Below, in pieces: positions 17,124-25,797 of a stretch of DNA of 64,000 bases. Below the pieces are notes generated by a model that saw only the letters and a program-made list of their open reading frames with translations, searched no databases and was not told the origin of the DNA. Where the stretch lies: the NCBI GenBank assembly GCA_963669415.2, contig CAXXPS010000002.1, positions 1,302,001 through 1,366,000 of the forward strand. The letters run 5' to 3'. This stretch comes from JAWKWH01 sp963669415 (GTDB lineage Bacteria > Pseudomonadota > Alphaproteobacteria > Rhizobiales > Rhizobiaceae). Within the stretch, counting starts at the first letter, position 1, and each line of letters starts with the position of its first letter. A program made the position numbers and the translations under genes.

Positions 17124-18344
17124 TTATCGAACCGACTTGAGGAAATCAGAGATCACAGAAATGGCCCGCGCCATATCTTCCGGCGAGGCAAATTCTTCAG
17201 GTCTGTGGCTGACCCCATCGCGACATCGAACAAACAACATCGCAACAGGGCATAATTCCGCCATTGCCGAAGCGTCATGGGTGGCACCGGAAGGTAATGT
17301 CGGGCCTTGTCCGCCATCCGATCTTGCTGCTTCGATAAGACGTACCGACAGGTCACTGGCACAGGCCTGGGCTGCCTGCTCATAGGTCAATTTGCAATCG
17401 ATGGTCAGGCCGGACTGCTCTGAAAGCTCATGGACAAAGCGATGAAGCGCTTCGCCCGCACCACGGCGGATTTCATCCCGTGGTGAACGAAATTCAGCTG
17501 TCAGACGGGTAACACGAGGCACAGCATTGACCACGTTTGGCTCCACGGTGAGTGCGCCGACTGTTGCGCGAAGATCCGTCGATTCCCTTCCCATTATGTT
17601 GACTTGCGACACGATCGTTGCCGCCCCGACCAGGGCGTCTCGCCGCCCCTCCATGGGTAGTGTTCCTGCATGACCGGTTTCGCCGATGACATTAATCCGG
17701 TGCCGCTCGATACCGCATATCGCGGTCACAACGCCGACGGCCTCGTGTTCGCGCTCGAGAATTGGGCCTTGCTCGATATGGGCTTCGAGAAATCCGATCA
17801 CGTTGTTCGGATCACGCCTGATCTCGCCGATCCGATCAGGATCAAGACCAAACGAAGTCATCGCATCGCGCAATGTGATCCCGCGGTCATCCTCCATTTC
17901 CAAAACAGAAGGATCGAATGAGCCAGCCAAGGCTCTTGATCCGATCAAAGCCGTCGGAAACCGCACGCCCTCTTCGTCAGCAAATGCCAGCACTTCGACG
18001 GTGAAAGGCAAATCCACACGCTCCGATCTGAGCTTCTCCAAGGCAAGAATCGGAAGGACTACGCCCATAATCCCGTCATAAGCTCCGCCCTGGCGCACAG
18101 AATCCTGGTGCGATCCCATGAGGAACGTTCCACTGCCGGCAGGTCCCTCATGCCGTCCGACCAGCGTACCGGCGTTGTCGAGTGATGTGAGAAGACCTGC
18201 TCGAGACATTGCAGTGCGCAGCATATCAAGCGCTGCCTGATGCTCGGGTGTAAACGACATGCGTGTCACGCCAACGCCGCGTTCGGAGCATGCTGAGAGC
18301 TCCATTAGCAGCGTTTCGGCACGCTTACCCCAATCAATCAACAA
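17124..18344 (-). CDS. M20-family amidase, N-carbamoyl-L-amino-acid hydrolase-like (HyuC type)
   Basis: A 406-residue zinc-dependent amidohydrolase of the hydantoinase/carbamoylase group. The metal ligands stand in the expected places: GSHQDSV (His), GGAYDGIMGV (Asp), ADEEGVRF (Glu-Glu), EAHIEQGP (His) and the last His in GVSHRPEE. The dimerisation domain with GETGHAGTLPMEGRRDAL is intact. Such enzymes hydrolyse N-carbamoyl amino acids, ureidoglycolate, allantoate or related amides. It overlaps the upstream DUF1028 gene by 11 bases and both are divergent from the peptide-type ABC importer, so it likely hydrolyses what that importer brings in. Start taken as the first ATG; no strong alternative. 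Confidence 0.9.
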   Translation of the reverse strand: MLIDWGKRAETLLMELSACSERGVGVTRMSFTPEHQAALDMLRTAMSRAGLLTSLDNAGTLVGRHEGPAGSGTFLMGSHQDSVRQGGAYDGIMGVVLPILALEKLRSERVDLPFTVEVLAFADEEGVRFPTALIGSRALAGSFDPSVLEMEDDRGITLRDAMTSFGLDPDRIGEIRRDPNNVIGFLEAHIEQGPILEREHEAVGVVTAICGIERHRINVIGETGHAGTLPMEGRRDALVGAATIVSQVNIMGRESTDLRATVGALTVEPNVVNAVPRVTRLTAEFRSPRDEIRRGAGEALHRFVHELSEQSGLTIDCKLTYEQAAQACASDLSVRLIEAARSDGGQGPTLPSGATHDASAMAELCPVAMLFVRCRDGVSHRPEEFASPEDMARAISVISDFLKSVR

Positions 18345-18999
18345 TGCGCTCCTTGTCGATGGTGACAGGTACCTGTTCGACCCACTTGGAGTACGCTCCG
18401 GTGGTTGCTTTATGATGCAACTCTTCCAACGCGCCGATCGGATCGTGCGGGTGGTAATCTATTCTGAGAGTCATGGGTGGCTTGTCGGGAGAAAGTACGA
18501 GCAACGCTGCGGACAAAAGGCCTCGGTAATCTCCACCTTGTTTTGCGGCGGCGTGCAGGGCTGAAAGCAGCCGGCTGTCGAATGCTCCCGATTCACGTGT
18601 GAACGTATCTACCATCGCATCAAGTACGCTCGCACTGGCCAACATATTCCCGGATGCTATTCCAGTGTCAAAGTCACGGCTGCCTTTTTCCGGTTCTGTT
18701 GAGCGGCCTGTGAAAACACCAGATTGCCCGGACAAATCCAATGCGCTCAGTTGTCGGTAGTCGCGACCCCTGTCGGCAGTCGTAATCCGTTCCACCGCAC
18801 TTACCGCACTGTAGCCGTTGCGCATTTCTACAAGAACATCCTGTCCCCAGAATGTGGAAGGAGCGGCACCCTGGCTGGCAGACATTCCTGCCGTCAGGTC
18901 ACCGCGTAGAACCCATCCACCAACGCACAAGGATCCGGTTGCTGCGGCGCCGCCGATGGCACCGGTATCTGGATCGCGGGCTAGAATCGAAAAGGTCAT
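18334..18999 (-). CDS. DUF1028 family protein (Ntn-hydrolase-like)
   Basis: A 221-residue protein with the complete DUF1028 pattern: the very N-terminus MTFSILARDPDTGAIGGAAA, GGWVLRGDLTAGMSASQGA, the GRST and GNMLAS segments, and LRIDYHPHDPI near the C-terminus. The family resembles Ntn hydrolases, but its reaction is not established. It is first in a two-gene unit with the HyuC-like amidase, starting 27 bases from the twin operator. Co-occurrence with an amidase and an oligopeptide-type importer suggests a role in breaking down an amide- or peptide-like nutrient. Confidence 0.9.
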   Translation of the reverse strand: MTFSILARDPDTGAIGGAAATGSLCVGGWVLRGDLTAGMSASQGAAPSTFWGQDVLVEMRNGYSAVSAVERITTADRGRDYRQLSALDLSGQSGVFTGRSTEPEKGSRDFDTGIASGNMLASASVLDAMVDTFTRESGAFDSRLLSALHAAAKQGGDYRGLLSAALLVLSPDKPPMTLRIDYHPHDPIGALEELHHKATTGAYSKWVEQVPVTIDKERIVD

Positions 19000-19025
19000 G
19001 CTGCCTCATTGTTCACAGAACTCAG

Positions 19026-19069
19026 AATTTATCATGATAAATTGACCAATGCAATTTATCATGATAAAT
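19026..19069. promoter_or_regulatory. Twin palindromic operator between divergent units of cluster B
   Basis: AATTTATCATGATAAATT (19026-19043) is a perfect 18-base palindrome. ATTTATCATGATAAAT (19054-19069) repeats its 16-base core, with centres 27 bases apart. The pair lies between the DUF1028 start (18999) and the substrate-binding-protein start (19099), so one bound regulator could control both units. The GntR gene at the end of this operon (24521) is the likely binder; this is inferred. Confidence 0.8.
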
Positions 19070-19098
19070 ATACATAATAAACCATAGGGAGATTGCCA

Positions 19099-20679
19099 AT
19101 GACATGTTTGACCTGGACCCGTCGAGGTCTGATGGCGGCCGCCACAACCGCGGTGTTGACCATCGGATCCTGGACCGCCACCGCATATGCCCAAACGCCA
19201 CCCGGAGTATTGATCGTTGGTCAGATCGCCGAACCAAAATCACTTGATCCGGCCGCAGTGACTGCGGTGAATGATTTTCGGATTCTTGTGAATGTTTATG
19301 AGGGATTAACCCGTTACAAAACGGGCACGCTGGAACCTGAACCCGCTTTGGCCACTTCGTGGGGCATCAGCGAAGATGGAACCGAATATACGTTTACCTT
19401 GCGCGAAGGCGTGAGCTTTCACGACGGCACGCCTTTCAACGCCGATGCGGTTAAATTCAACTTTGACCGGATGCTCGACGAGAATCACCCCCATCACGAC
19501 ACGGGACCTTTCCCGCTTTCGTTTTTCTTCGGAGCGGTGAAAGCAACCGACGTTGTCGATGAGATGACGGTAAAGTTCACCCTGAACGCTCCTTACGCGC
19601 CGTTCCTGTCAAACCTTGCCTATCCAACCGGCTTGATCATTTCGCCTGATGCGGTGAAAGCCCACGGCAAAGAGGTAGGCCGCAATCCATCAGGCACCGG
19701 CCCCTTCAAATTTGTCGAATGGAAATCCAATGAGCGTGTAGTCGTAGATCGCAACGGGGAATATTGGGGAGAGCCCGCGGGAACTGACGCGATTGTGTTT
19801 CGACCGATCACTGATGCGAACACCCGCGTAGCCGAAATGTTGGCCGGAGGAATCGACATGATGTCTGAAGTACCTCCGACATCGCTCGGTCAATTTGGAG
19901 GTGACGGATTCACAATTTCCGAACAAGCCGGACCTCACGTGTGGTTCCTGATCTTGAACGCAAAAGAAGGCCCGTTTGCTGACAAGCGTGTACGCCAGGC
20001 TGCCAACTACGCGATCAACAAGGAAGCAATCGTCAACGATGTGCTCGAAGGCACTGCTACTGTAGCCGCCGGTCCGACACCACCGGCGTTTGCCTGGGCC
20101 TACAATGAAGAGCTTGATCCTTACCCTTATGACCCCGAGAAAGCCCGCGCGCTGATAGCGGAAGCTGGAGTAGATGGCGCAACCCTGACCTTCTACGTCA
20201 CCGAAGGCGGTTCGGGCATGCTGGATCCAGTGCCTATGGGAACGGCCATTCAAGCTGATCTCAAGGCTGTGGGATTTGACGTCAAGATCGAAACCTATGA
20301 GTGGAACACATTTTTGGGTGAAGTGAATCCCGGACTTGAGGGCAAGGCCGACATGGCGGAAATGGCGTGGATGACCAATGATCCCGACACGCTGCCTTAT
20401 CTGGCGCTTCGCTCCGGTGCGTGGCCAGCCGATGGCGGATTCAACTCGGGCTACTATGCCAACGAGAAAGTCGACGAACTGCTCGAGGCGGCACGCACTG
20501 CTACCGATCAGGATGAACGCGCTCGCCTCTATCGCGAGATGCAGACCATTGTGCAGGAAGATGCGCCATGGGTGTTTGTAGCAAACTGGAAACAGAATGC
20601 TGTAACCAATGACAGGGTAGAAAACTTCCGCCTCGCCCCGTCCTTCTTCCCGCGCCTGAATGGTGTGGTAAAGAACTAA
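19099..20679 (+). CDS. ABC transporter substrate-binding protein, family 5 (peptide/nickel type)
   Basis: A 526-residue periplasmic binding protein of the DppA/OppA family. The signal peptide has a twin Arg (TRRGLMAAATTAVL) and likely cleavage near AYA/QTPP. The mature part shows the family signatures: AEPKSLDPAAVT, VYEGLTRYKTGTLEPEPALA, YTFTLREGVSFHDGTPFNADAV, the NPSGTGPFKFVEW box, and GPFADKRVRQAANYAI. ATG at 19099 follows AGGGAGATTGCC; an upstream TTG is less likely. Family members bind peptides, opines, glutathione, sugars or ureido compounds, so the ligand is open. First gene of the importer operon and directly downstream of the twin operator. Confidence 0.93.
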   Translation: MTCLTWTRRGLMAAATTAVLTIGSWTATAYAQTPPGVLIVGQIAEPKSLDPAAVTAVNDFRILVNVYEGLTRYKTGTLEPEPALATSWGISEDGTEYTFTLREGVSFHDGTPFNADAVKFNFDRMLDENHPHHDTGPFPLSFFFGAVKATDVVDEMTVKFTLNAPYAPFLSNLAYPTGLIISPDAVKAHGKEVGRNPSGTGPFKFVEWKSNERVVVDRNGEYWGEPAGTDAIVFRPITDANTRVAEMLAGGIDMMSEVPPTSLGQFGGDGFTISEQAGPHVWFLILNAKEGPFADKRVRQAANYAINKEAIVNDVLEGTATVAAGPTPPAFAWAYNEELDPYPYDPEKARALIAEAGVDGATLTFYVTEGGSGMLDPVPMGTAIQADLKAVGFDVKIETYEWNTFLGEVNPGLEGKADMAEMAWMTNDPDTLPYLALRSGAWPADGGFNSGYYANEKVDELLEAARTATDQDERARLYREMQTIVQEDAPWVFVANWKQNAVTNDRVENFRLAPSFFPRLNGVVKN

Positions 20680-20686
20680 CAATAGC

Positions 20687-20714
20687 TGTTCCGGGCGTTC
20701 GCGCGCCCGGAACA
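20687..20714 (+). terminator. Intercistronic hairpin after the substrate-binding-protein gene
   Basis: TGTTCCGGGCG and CGCCCGGAACA form a perfect 11-bp stem with a 6-base loop, without a T-run. Such hairpins after binding-protein genes usually stabilise the upstream mRNA or reduce read-through, giving more receptor than permease. Confidence 0.7.
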
Positions 20715-20785
20715 TCGCCGGGATTGATGGCAATTCCGAACCGTTTTCATTGCAGGAAACGCAATCTGGCGAACGGAGGCAGGCG

Positions 20786-21733
20786 ATGGGCGGCTATATT
20801 CTCAAAAGACTGGCTTCGGCCATCCCGGTCTTGCTGGGGATCACCATCATCGTATTCCTGATTATGTCGCTCATTCCCGGCGACCCGGCTACCGCAATTC
20901 TAGGTTCTTACGCAACACCGGAAAATGTCGAAAAACTGAACCGCGACCTCGGTCTCGACCAACCTGTTATCAACCGATACTTTATCTGGCTTTCCAACAT
21001 GCTGACTGGTGATTTTGGCCGGTCCTATTCTTTGAACCGCCCAGTCATCGACGAGGTTCTCGAACGGTTCAACGCGACCCTAATTCTTGCCGGCACTGCG
21101 TTCGTTCTGTGCTCACTGCTCGGCATCCTTGCGGGAGTGGTTTCCGCAGCCCGTCAGTATGGCCTTGCAGACAAGGTGATCACCTTCGTCGTACTCATCG
21201 GCATCTCGGTTCCGTCCTTCTTTCTTGGAATGATGATGATCCTCCTTTTCGCTGTTAACCTGCGCTGGCTGCCTGTCAGCGGCATGTTCGCGATCTATGG
21301 CGGCGGCGATCTGCCCGATCTAATCAATCATCTGATTATGCCTGCTCTAGCCCTGGCGGTGGTAGCCACCGGTGTAATTGCGCGGCTTTCGCGCTCTGCG
21401 ATGCTTGAGGTTTTGCGGCAGGATTTCATCCGCACTGCACGCGCCAAGGGTGTACCTGAGCGGCAGGTTATCATGGGCCACGCTCTGCGTGCAGCGATGG
21501 TTTCGATCATCCCGGTGTTGGGTATTCAGGCGGGTTTCGTTCTCTCTGGAGCGGTCTATATCGAGATTGTATTTCAGTGGCCTGGTGTGGGCCGGATGCT
21601 GGTCGATGCGATCCTCAAACGCGACCTTCTATTGGTGCAGGGCGGTGTGGTCTTCGTTGCTGCCTGTTACGTACTGTTCAATATCGCTGTGGATGTGGCG
21701 CAGAGCTTGCTTGATCCGAGAATCAAGACATGA
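20786..21733 (+). CDS. ABC transporter permease, DppB family
   Basis: A 315-residue inner-membrane protein with about six helices. The N-terminus GYILKRLASAIPVLLGITII, the early motif IPGDPATAILGSYATPENVEKL, and the cytoplasmic EAA loop ARLSRSAMLEVLRQDFIRTARAKG are typical of DppB/OppB. ATG at 20786 follows ACGGAGGCAGGCG. Overlaps the next gene by ATGA (21730-21733). Confidence 0.93.
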   Translation: MGGYILKRLASAIPVLLGITIIVFLIMSLIPGDPATAILGSYATPENVEKLNRDLGLDQPVINRYFIWLSNMLTGDFGRSYSLNRPVIDEVLERFNATLILAGTAFVLCSLLGILAGVVSAARQYGLADKVITFVVLIGISVPSFFLGMMMILLFAVNLRWLPVSGMFAIYGGGDLPDLINHLIMPALALAVVATGVIARLSRSAMLEVLRQDFIRTARAKGVPERQVIMGHALRAAMVSIIPVLGIQAGFVLSGAVYIEIVFQWPGVGRMLVDAILKRDLLLVQGGVVFVAACYVLFNIAVDVAQSLLDPRIKT

Positions 21734-23595
21734 CCGGCTTTCTAAAACTGCTGTTGCGAAACCGGTTGGCAGCAGGAGGGGCTGTGGTATTGGCGGCGAT
21801 CCTGATCCTCATTTTGATCATTCCGATATTGCCGCTGCAAAATCCCGATAGCACGGCCACTGCTGAACGGTTCACTAAGCCGTTTTCCGAAGGCTATCTG
21901 CTCGGAACAGATCATCTGGGCCGCGACCTTCTCAGCCGCCTGCTGCACGGAACACGGCTCTCGCTGGCAATGGGCGTCGCAGCAGCACTCATTGCCGCCA
22001 CCATTGGCTCGGCTGTCGGGATCATTGCCGGTTATTTCGGCGGGCGTGCCGACAATCTCATCATGCGCGGCGTCGATATGTTGATGGCATTTCCCTATAT
22101 CTTGCTGGCGCTGGCCATCGTTGCCGCGCTAGGCCCCGGCTTGATGAACGCACTCATCGCCGTAGCAGCCGTCAACATACCGTTCTTCGCACGAAATATC
22201 CGCGGCATAACAGTTGGTCTCGCGGGTCGCGAATTTGTCGACGCTGCCCGACTTGCAGGTATGGGGCATGCAAGGATCATTCTCACAGAACTACTGCCCA
22301 ATGTCCTGCCGGTAATCATTATCGCCATGTCCACCACCGTCGGCTGGATGATCCTTGAGACCGCGGGGCTCAGCTTTCTCGGCCTTGGAAGTCAGCCACC
22401 GCAAGCCGATCTCGGTTCGATGTTGGGAGAGGCGCGTTCCACTCTGATCTCGCATCCGCATACCTCGATCGTACCGGGGATCATGATTTTCCTGATCGTA
22501 ATGTCGATCAACCTGTTAGGTGATGGAGTGCGCGACGCGCTTGACCCCAGGCTGCGCTCCGGCGCGCTTTCCCGCCCGCGCGCGACGACGTTAGTTGAGC
22601 GCACGGGAGATACTCCGGCGGCCACGGACGACTTACTTGCAATTCAGTCGCTTCAAACCGAGTTCCACGTGGGTAAGCGCATCTACCGCGCTGTGGGTGG
22701 TGTCAGCCTGGCTGTCAAACCCGGGGAATGTTTGGGGGTAATTGGAGAATCCGGATCAGGCAAGTCGGTCACCGCACTTTCGGTCATGGGATTGGTGGCC
22801 TCGCCTCCGGGTGTGATCACCGGCGGGGCGGTACGGTTCCAAGGTGAGGACTTGATCAACGCGCCCTTTGGGTCGCTGAGACAGAAACGTGGTGATCGGG
22901 TGGCCTATATCTTTCAGGACCCGCTATCCACACTGCATCCGCTCTATCGAGTCGGCCGGCAGTTGGCCGAGGCGATTCAGTCACACCACAAGATATCCAA
23001 TGTTGAGGCGAGAGCCAGGGCAATTCAGCTTCTAAAGGATGTACGCATTCCCAATGCCGAGGCGCGGGTGGACAATTTCCCGCACGAGATGTCTGGCGGA
23101 ATGCGGCAGCGTGTGGGCATCGCAATGGCGTTGGCGAATGAGCCGGATATAATCATTGCCGATGAACCGACCACAGCGCTGGACGTCACAGTGCAAGCGC
23201 AGATACTGTCTCTGCTCGACGACCTGCGGCAAGAGCGGGGGCTGGCGATAATCTTTATCACCCATGATTTCGGGGTCGTCGCACAATTGTGCGATCGGAT
23301 CGCGGTGATGTATGCGGGACGAATTGTCGAGGAAGGGCCAACCCAAGCAGTGCTGGATGCGCCTGCCCATCCATACACCAAGCGCCTCATTGCCTGTGTA
23401 CCGGAACTGGGTGGCGGACGACGTGAACTGGCCGCAATTCCAGGACTGCCCCCGCTGGTTGATGATCTGCCACAGGGCTGTGCGTTCGCACCACGCTGCG
23501 ACATGGCGCAGGAAACTTGCCGAAGTGGTGATATTGAACTTAGAGGTAATGCGCCACGCGCTGTGCGCTGCCTTTACCCGGAGGAGGCTGTCTAG
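21730..23595 (+). CDS. Fused ABC permease (DppC) and ATPase (DppD)
   Basis: A 621-residue natural fusion. Residues 1 to about 280 are a DppC-type permease (early GYLLGTDHLGRDLLSRLLHG; EAA loop FVDAARLAGMGHARIILTE). From about 300 to the end is a DppD-type ATPase with Walker A GESGSGKS, Q-loop FQDPLSTLHP, signature MSGGMRQRVGIAMA, Walker B DIIIADEPTTALD, switch His in FITHDFG, and the C-terminal oligopeptide extension with the Cys motif CAFAPRCDMAQETC that can bind an Fe-S cluster. The reading frame is continuous with no sign of an artefact; the same fusion occurs in other peptide-type importers. Confidence 0.93.
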   Translation: MTGFLKLLLRNRLAAGGAVVLAAILILILIIPILPLQNPDSTATAERFTKPFSEGYLLGTDHLGRDLLSRLLHGTRLSLAMGVAAALIAATIGSAVGIIAGYFGGRADNLIMRGVDMLMAFPYILLALAIVAALGPGLMNALIAVAAVNIPFFARNIRGITVGLAGREFVDAARLAGMGHARIILTELLPNVLPVIIIAMSTTVGWMILETAGLSFLGLGSQPPQADLGSMLGEARSTLISHPHTSIVPGIMIFLIVMSINLLGDGVRDALDPRLRSGALSRPRATTLVERTGDTPAATDDLLAIQSLQTEFHVGKRIYRAVGGVSLAVKPGECLGVIGESGSGKSVTALSVMGLVASPPGVITGGAVRFQGEDLINAPFGSLRQKRGDRVAYIFQDPLSTLHPLYRVGRQLAEAIQSHHKISNVEARARAIQLLKDVRIPNAEARVDNFPHEMSGGMRQRVGIAMALANEPDIIIADEPTTALDVTVQAQILSLLDDLRQERGLAIIFITHDFGVVAQLCDRIAVMYAGRIVEEGPTQAVLDAPAHPYTKRLIACVPELGGGRRELAAIPGLPPLVDDLPQGCAFAPRCDMAQETCRSGDIELRGNAPRAVRCLYPEEAV

Positions 23596-24552
23596 ATGCC
23601 CGCTCTCAGGGTTGAAAATCTCACCAAGACATTTCCGGTGCGAAAGCCGCTGCTGCGCCCGGCACCTCCGGGCGTGCGTGCGGTGCGGCCGATGTCGTTT
23701 GAGGTCGAGACCGGGGAAACTCTCGGCATTGTCGGAGAATCCGGTTGCGGCAAGTCCACGCTGGCGCGAATGCTGGTCGGACTTCTCGAACCGACGGAAG
23801 GGAAGATTGAGATCGAGGGCCGTGCACTCGACACAGGCGATCCGGCGAAGTTCGGCAAGCTGATCCAGTACGTTTTCCAGGACCCGATCAGCTCACTCAA
23901 TCCGCGCAAAACAATCCGGCAGGTGATGGAGGCGCCGCTCAGGCAGCTTTACAGAATGCCTAAGACCGAACGGGACAACCGCATCTCCGAAATATTCGCC
24001 TCGGTAAACCTGCGCGAGGAGTTTTTGGAGCGCTACCCGCATGAATTCTCCGGTGGGCAGGCACAGCGGATTGGTATCGCACGTGCGCTGGCAGCCAACC
24101 CGCGGATCATCATCTTAGACGAACCGGTTTCGGCGCTTGATGTCTCGATCCAGGCACAGGTCTTGAATCTTCTAGCCGATCTTAAGCAACAATTCGGCCT
24201 GACCTATCTGTTCATTACCCATGACCTGGCAGTAGTCGAGGCTGTAAGCGACCGGATTGTTGTGCTCTATTTCGGGTCGGTGGTGGAGATTGGCAAGGCA
24301 GAGAGCATATTTGCCAACCCTCGACATCCCTATACAAAGCTGCTGGCGGAAAGTGCACCCGTCGTAGGACGACCACTCACTGCACCTGAACAGAAGGAGT
24401 CTGAACTGCCCGATCCACTTAATCCACCAGCGGGCTGTGCCTTTGCTGGCCGATGCTCACGCGCAACTGACATATGCCGTTCAGAGGCGCCGGAATTGAA
24501 GACAATGGGGGAGGACCAGTTTGCCGCCTGCCACAACCCGATCGAAAACTGA
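23596..24552 (+). CDS. ABC transporter ATP-binding protein, DppF family
   Basis: A 318-residue second ATPase of the peptide-type importer. Walker A GESGCGKST, Q-loop FQDPISSLNPRKTI, signature FSGGQAQRIGIARAL, Walker B IIILDEPVSALD, switch His in FITHDLAVVEA, and a C-terminal Cys motif CAFAGRCSRATDIC. It starts right after the stop of the fused gene. The tail overlaps the start of the GntR gene by 32 bases if that gene uses TTG at 24521. Confidence 0.94.
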   Translation: MPALRVENLTKTFPVRKPLLRPAPPGVRAVRPMSFEVETGETLGIVGESGCGKSTLARMLVGLLEPTEGKIEIEGRALDTGDPAKFGKLIQYVFQDPISSLNPRKTIRQVMEAPLRQLYRMPKTERDNRISEIFASVNLREEFLERYPHEFSGGQAQRIGIARALAANPRIIILDEPVSALDVSIQAQVLNLLADLKQQFGLTYLFITHDLAVVEAVSDRIVVLYFGSVVEIGKAESIFANPRHPYTKLLAESAPVVGRPLTAPEQKESELPDPLNPPAGCAFAGRCSRATDICRSEAPELKTMGEDQFAACHNPIEN

Positions 24553-25285
24553 AACCAAACTCAGCAGGCCGGTTCAGGTCGCCGAGGCGATCAAGGATTG
24601 GGTGGTCGAGCAGGGATTGCAGGCAGGCGATCGCCTGCCTGGTGAAACTGAACTGATCGCGCAGTTCGGCATGGCCAAAGGAACGATCCGAGAAGCGATG
24701 CGTATTCTCGAGGCGCAGGGACTGATCAAGACCCGCACCGGGCCCGGCGGGGGTAGTTTCGTTCATGAGGTCAGCCGCCAGCGCGCAAAAGCGCTACTAG
24801 GCAACTATTTCTACTTCAAAGACCTGACCATCGACGACATCTACCAGCTGCGTCTGACTCTGGAACCGGAACTTGCCGCCGCATTGGCGGGCACGTTGAC
24901 CAGTGATGTGTTGCAACAACTTGAAGAGAATATCGCCGAATACTCCGAACCTGCCACGACCCTCGATGAAGAACGCCGGCAGCATGTGGCATCACTACGC
25001 TTCCACGCAATCCTGGCCGAACAGGCACAGAATCCACTATTGGGCTTCATTATTGATTTCATGGTCAATCTATTGACCGATCTTACTGTCTATCGCCGCC
25101 TCTATTCCCCACCCAATATCGAACTCTGGAGGCAAGGCCGCGACCACCAGCTACAACTCGTCAAGGCATTGGGTGACGGCGACGCTGATCGGGCTCGTTC
25201 CATCATGTCAGACCACATGGAAACCGCGTGGTCACTCATGCGCCGGCAGGAAGTCGAGATGCGGAATCGTTTCATTTCTGAATAG
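24521..25285 (+). CDS. GntR-family (FCD) transcriptional regulator of cluster B
   Basis: A 254-residue regulator: winged HTH at about 15-85 (VAEAIKDWVVEQGLQAGDRLPGE, then GTIREAMRILEAQGLIKTR) and FCD domain at about 95-240 (DDIYQLRLTLEPELAAALAG, FHAILAEQAQNPLL, RDHQLQLVKAL). The start is taken as TTG at 24521, because GGGGGAGG lies 7 bases before it and no ATG precedes the HTH in frame. It is the last gene of the importer operon. The likely target is the twin palindrome at 19026-19069, so it would control its own operon and the divergent amidase unit. Confidence 0.9.
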   Translation: MPPATTRSKTETKLSRPVQVAEAIKDWVVEQGLQAGDRLPGETELIAQFGMAKGTIREAMRILEAQGLIKTRTGPGGGSFVHEVSRQRAKALLGNYFYFKDLTIDDIYQLRLTLEPELAAALAGTLTSDVLQQLEENIAEYSEPATTLDEERRQHVASLRFHAILAEQAQNPLLGFIIDFMVNLLTDLTVYRRLYSPPNIELWRQGRDHQLQLVKALGDGDADRARSIMSDHMETAWSLMRRQEVEMRNRFISE

Positions 25286-25459
25286 TCGAAGATTCACCCA
25301 CGCGCTTACCGAAACACACCCAGTGAGCGCAATTTGCGGTGTAAATTTCCTCTGCGGAAACGTTCGCTTTCACGCGTAAAACGGCAAATGAGCATTAGGT
25401 TCAGGACGTCGACTATAGGCTCGGAGCCGCCGATCACCGCGCGTGCGAACGAGTTAGCG

Positions 25460-25512
25460 CCACTGAGGTCAGCTTTGCGCCCCCAATTAAGACGTTCGCT
25501 GGCTCTTGGGTC
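25460..25512. repeat. Dispersed intergenic repeat, copy near 25.5 kb
   Basis: GTCAGCTTTGCGCCCCCAAT followed by TAAGACGTTCGCTGGCTC is the reverse complement, with few differences, of the segment at 16030-16080, and shares CCCAATT(A/C)AGACGTTCG with about 16880-16896. Degenerate repeat with no coding capacity. Confidence 0.45.
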
Positions 25513-25766
25513 AGTCCTGAGAGCAGACACTATGGCTTCCAGTCTTTAAACGGACCAAGCATGGATAATCGGGCAGGCCATTTGGTGAGGTTAGGTTCTC
25601 GGTAGAGTGCCGGTTTGAAAGCTTACGGGAGACATTCACAAAAGCCCATAATCGATCAGGCCGAATTCATTTCAAGTTTCATCGGATTCCACCGAAACTT
25701 GTTCCTCGACGATTAGCCAAACAATGACATCGTGCGGTGTGCCAACCATGCGGCATCAAAAACAAA

Positions 25767-25797
25767 ACCCGGCGAGCGCGGTAACGCTCAACCGGGT
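25767..25797. repeat. Strong imperfect hairpin in non-coding DNA
   Basis: ACCCGG...CCGGGT (25767-25772 with 25792-25797) and the inner pair GAGCG...CGCTC (25774-25778 with 25785-25789) form a stable stem with a 6-base loop. There is no neighbouring gene within 450 bases on either side, so it may be part of a small RNA or of a decayed element rather than a gene terminator. Confidence 0.5.

Noticed and set aside
19690..20733. 347-residue minus-strand frame opposite the peptide-binding protein
   Set aside because: Antisense shadow; the plus-strand frame has a signal peptide and full family motifs.
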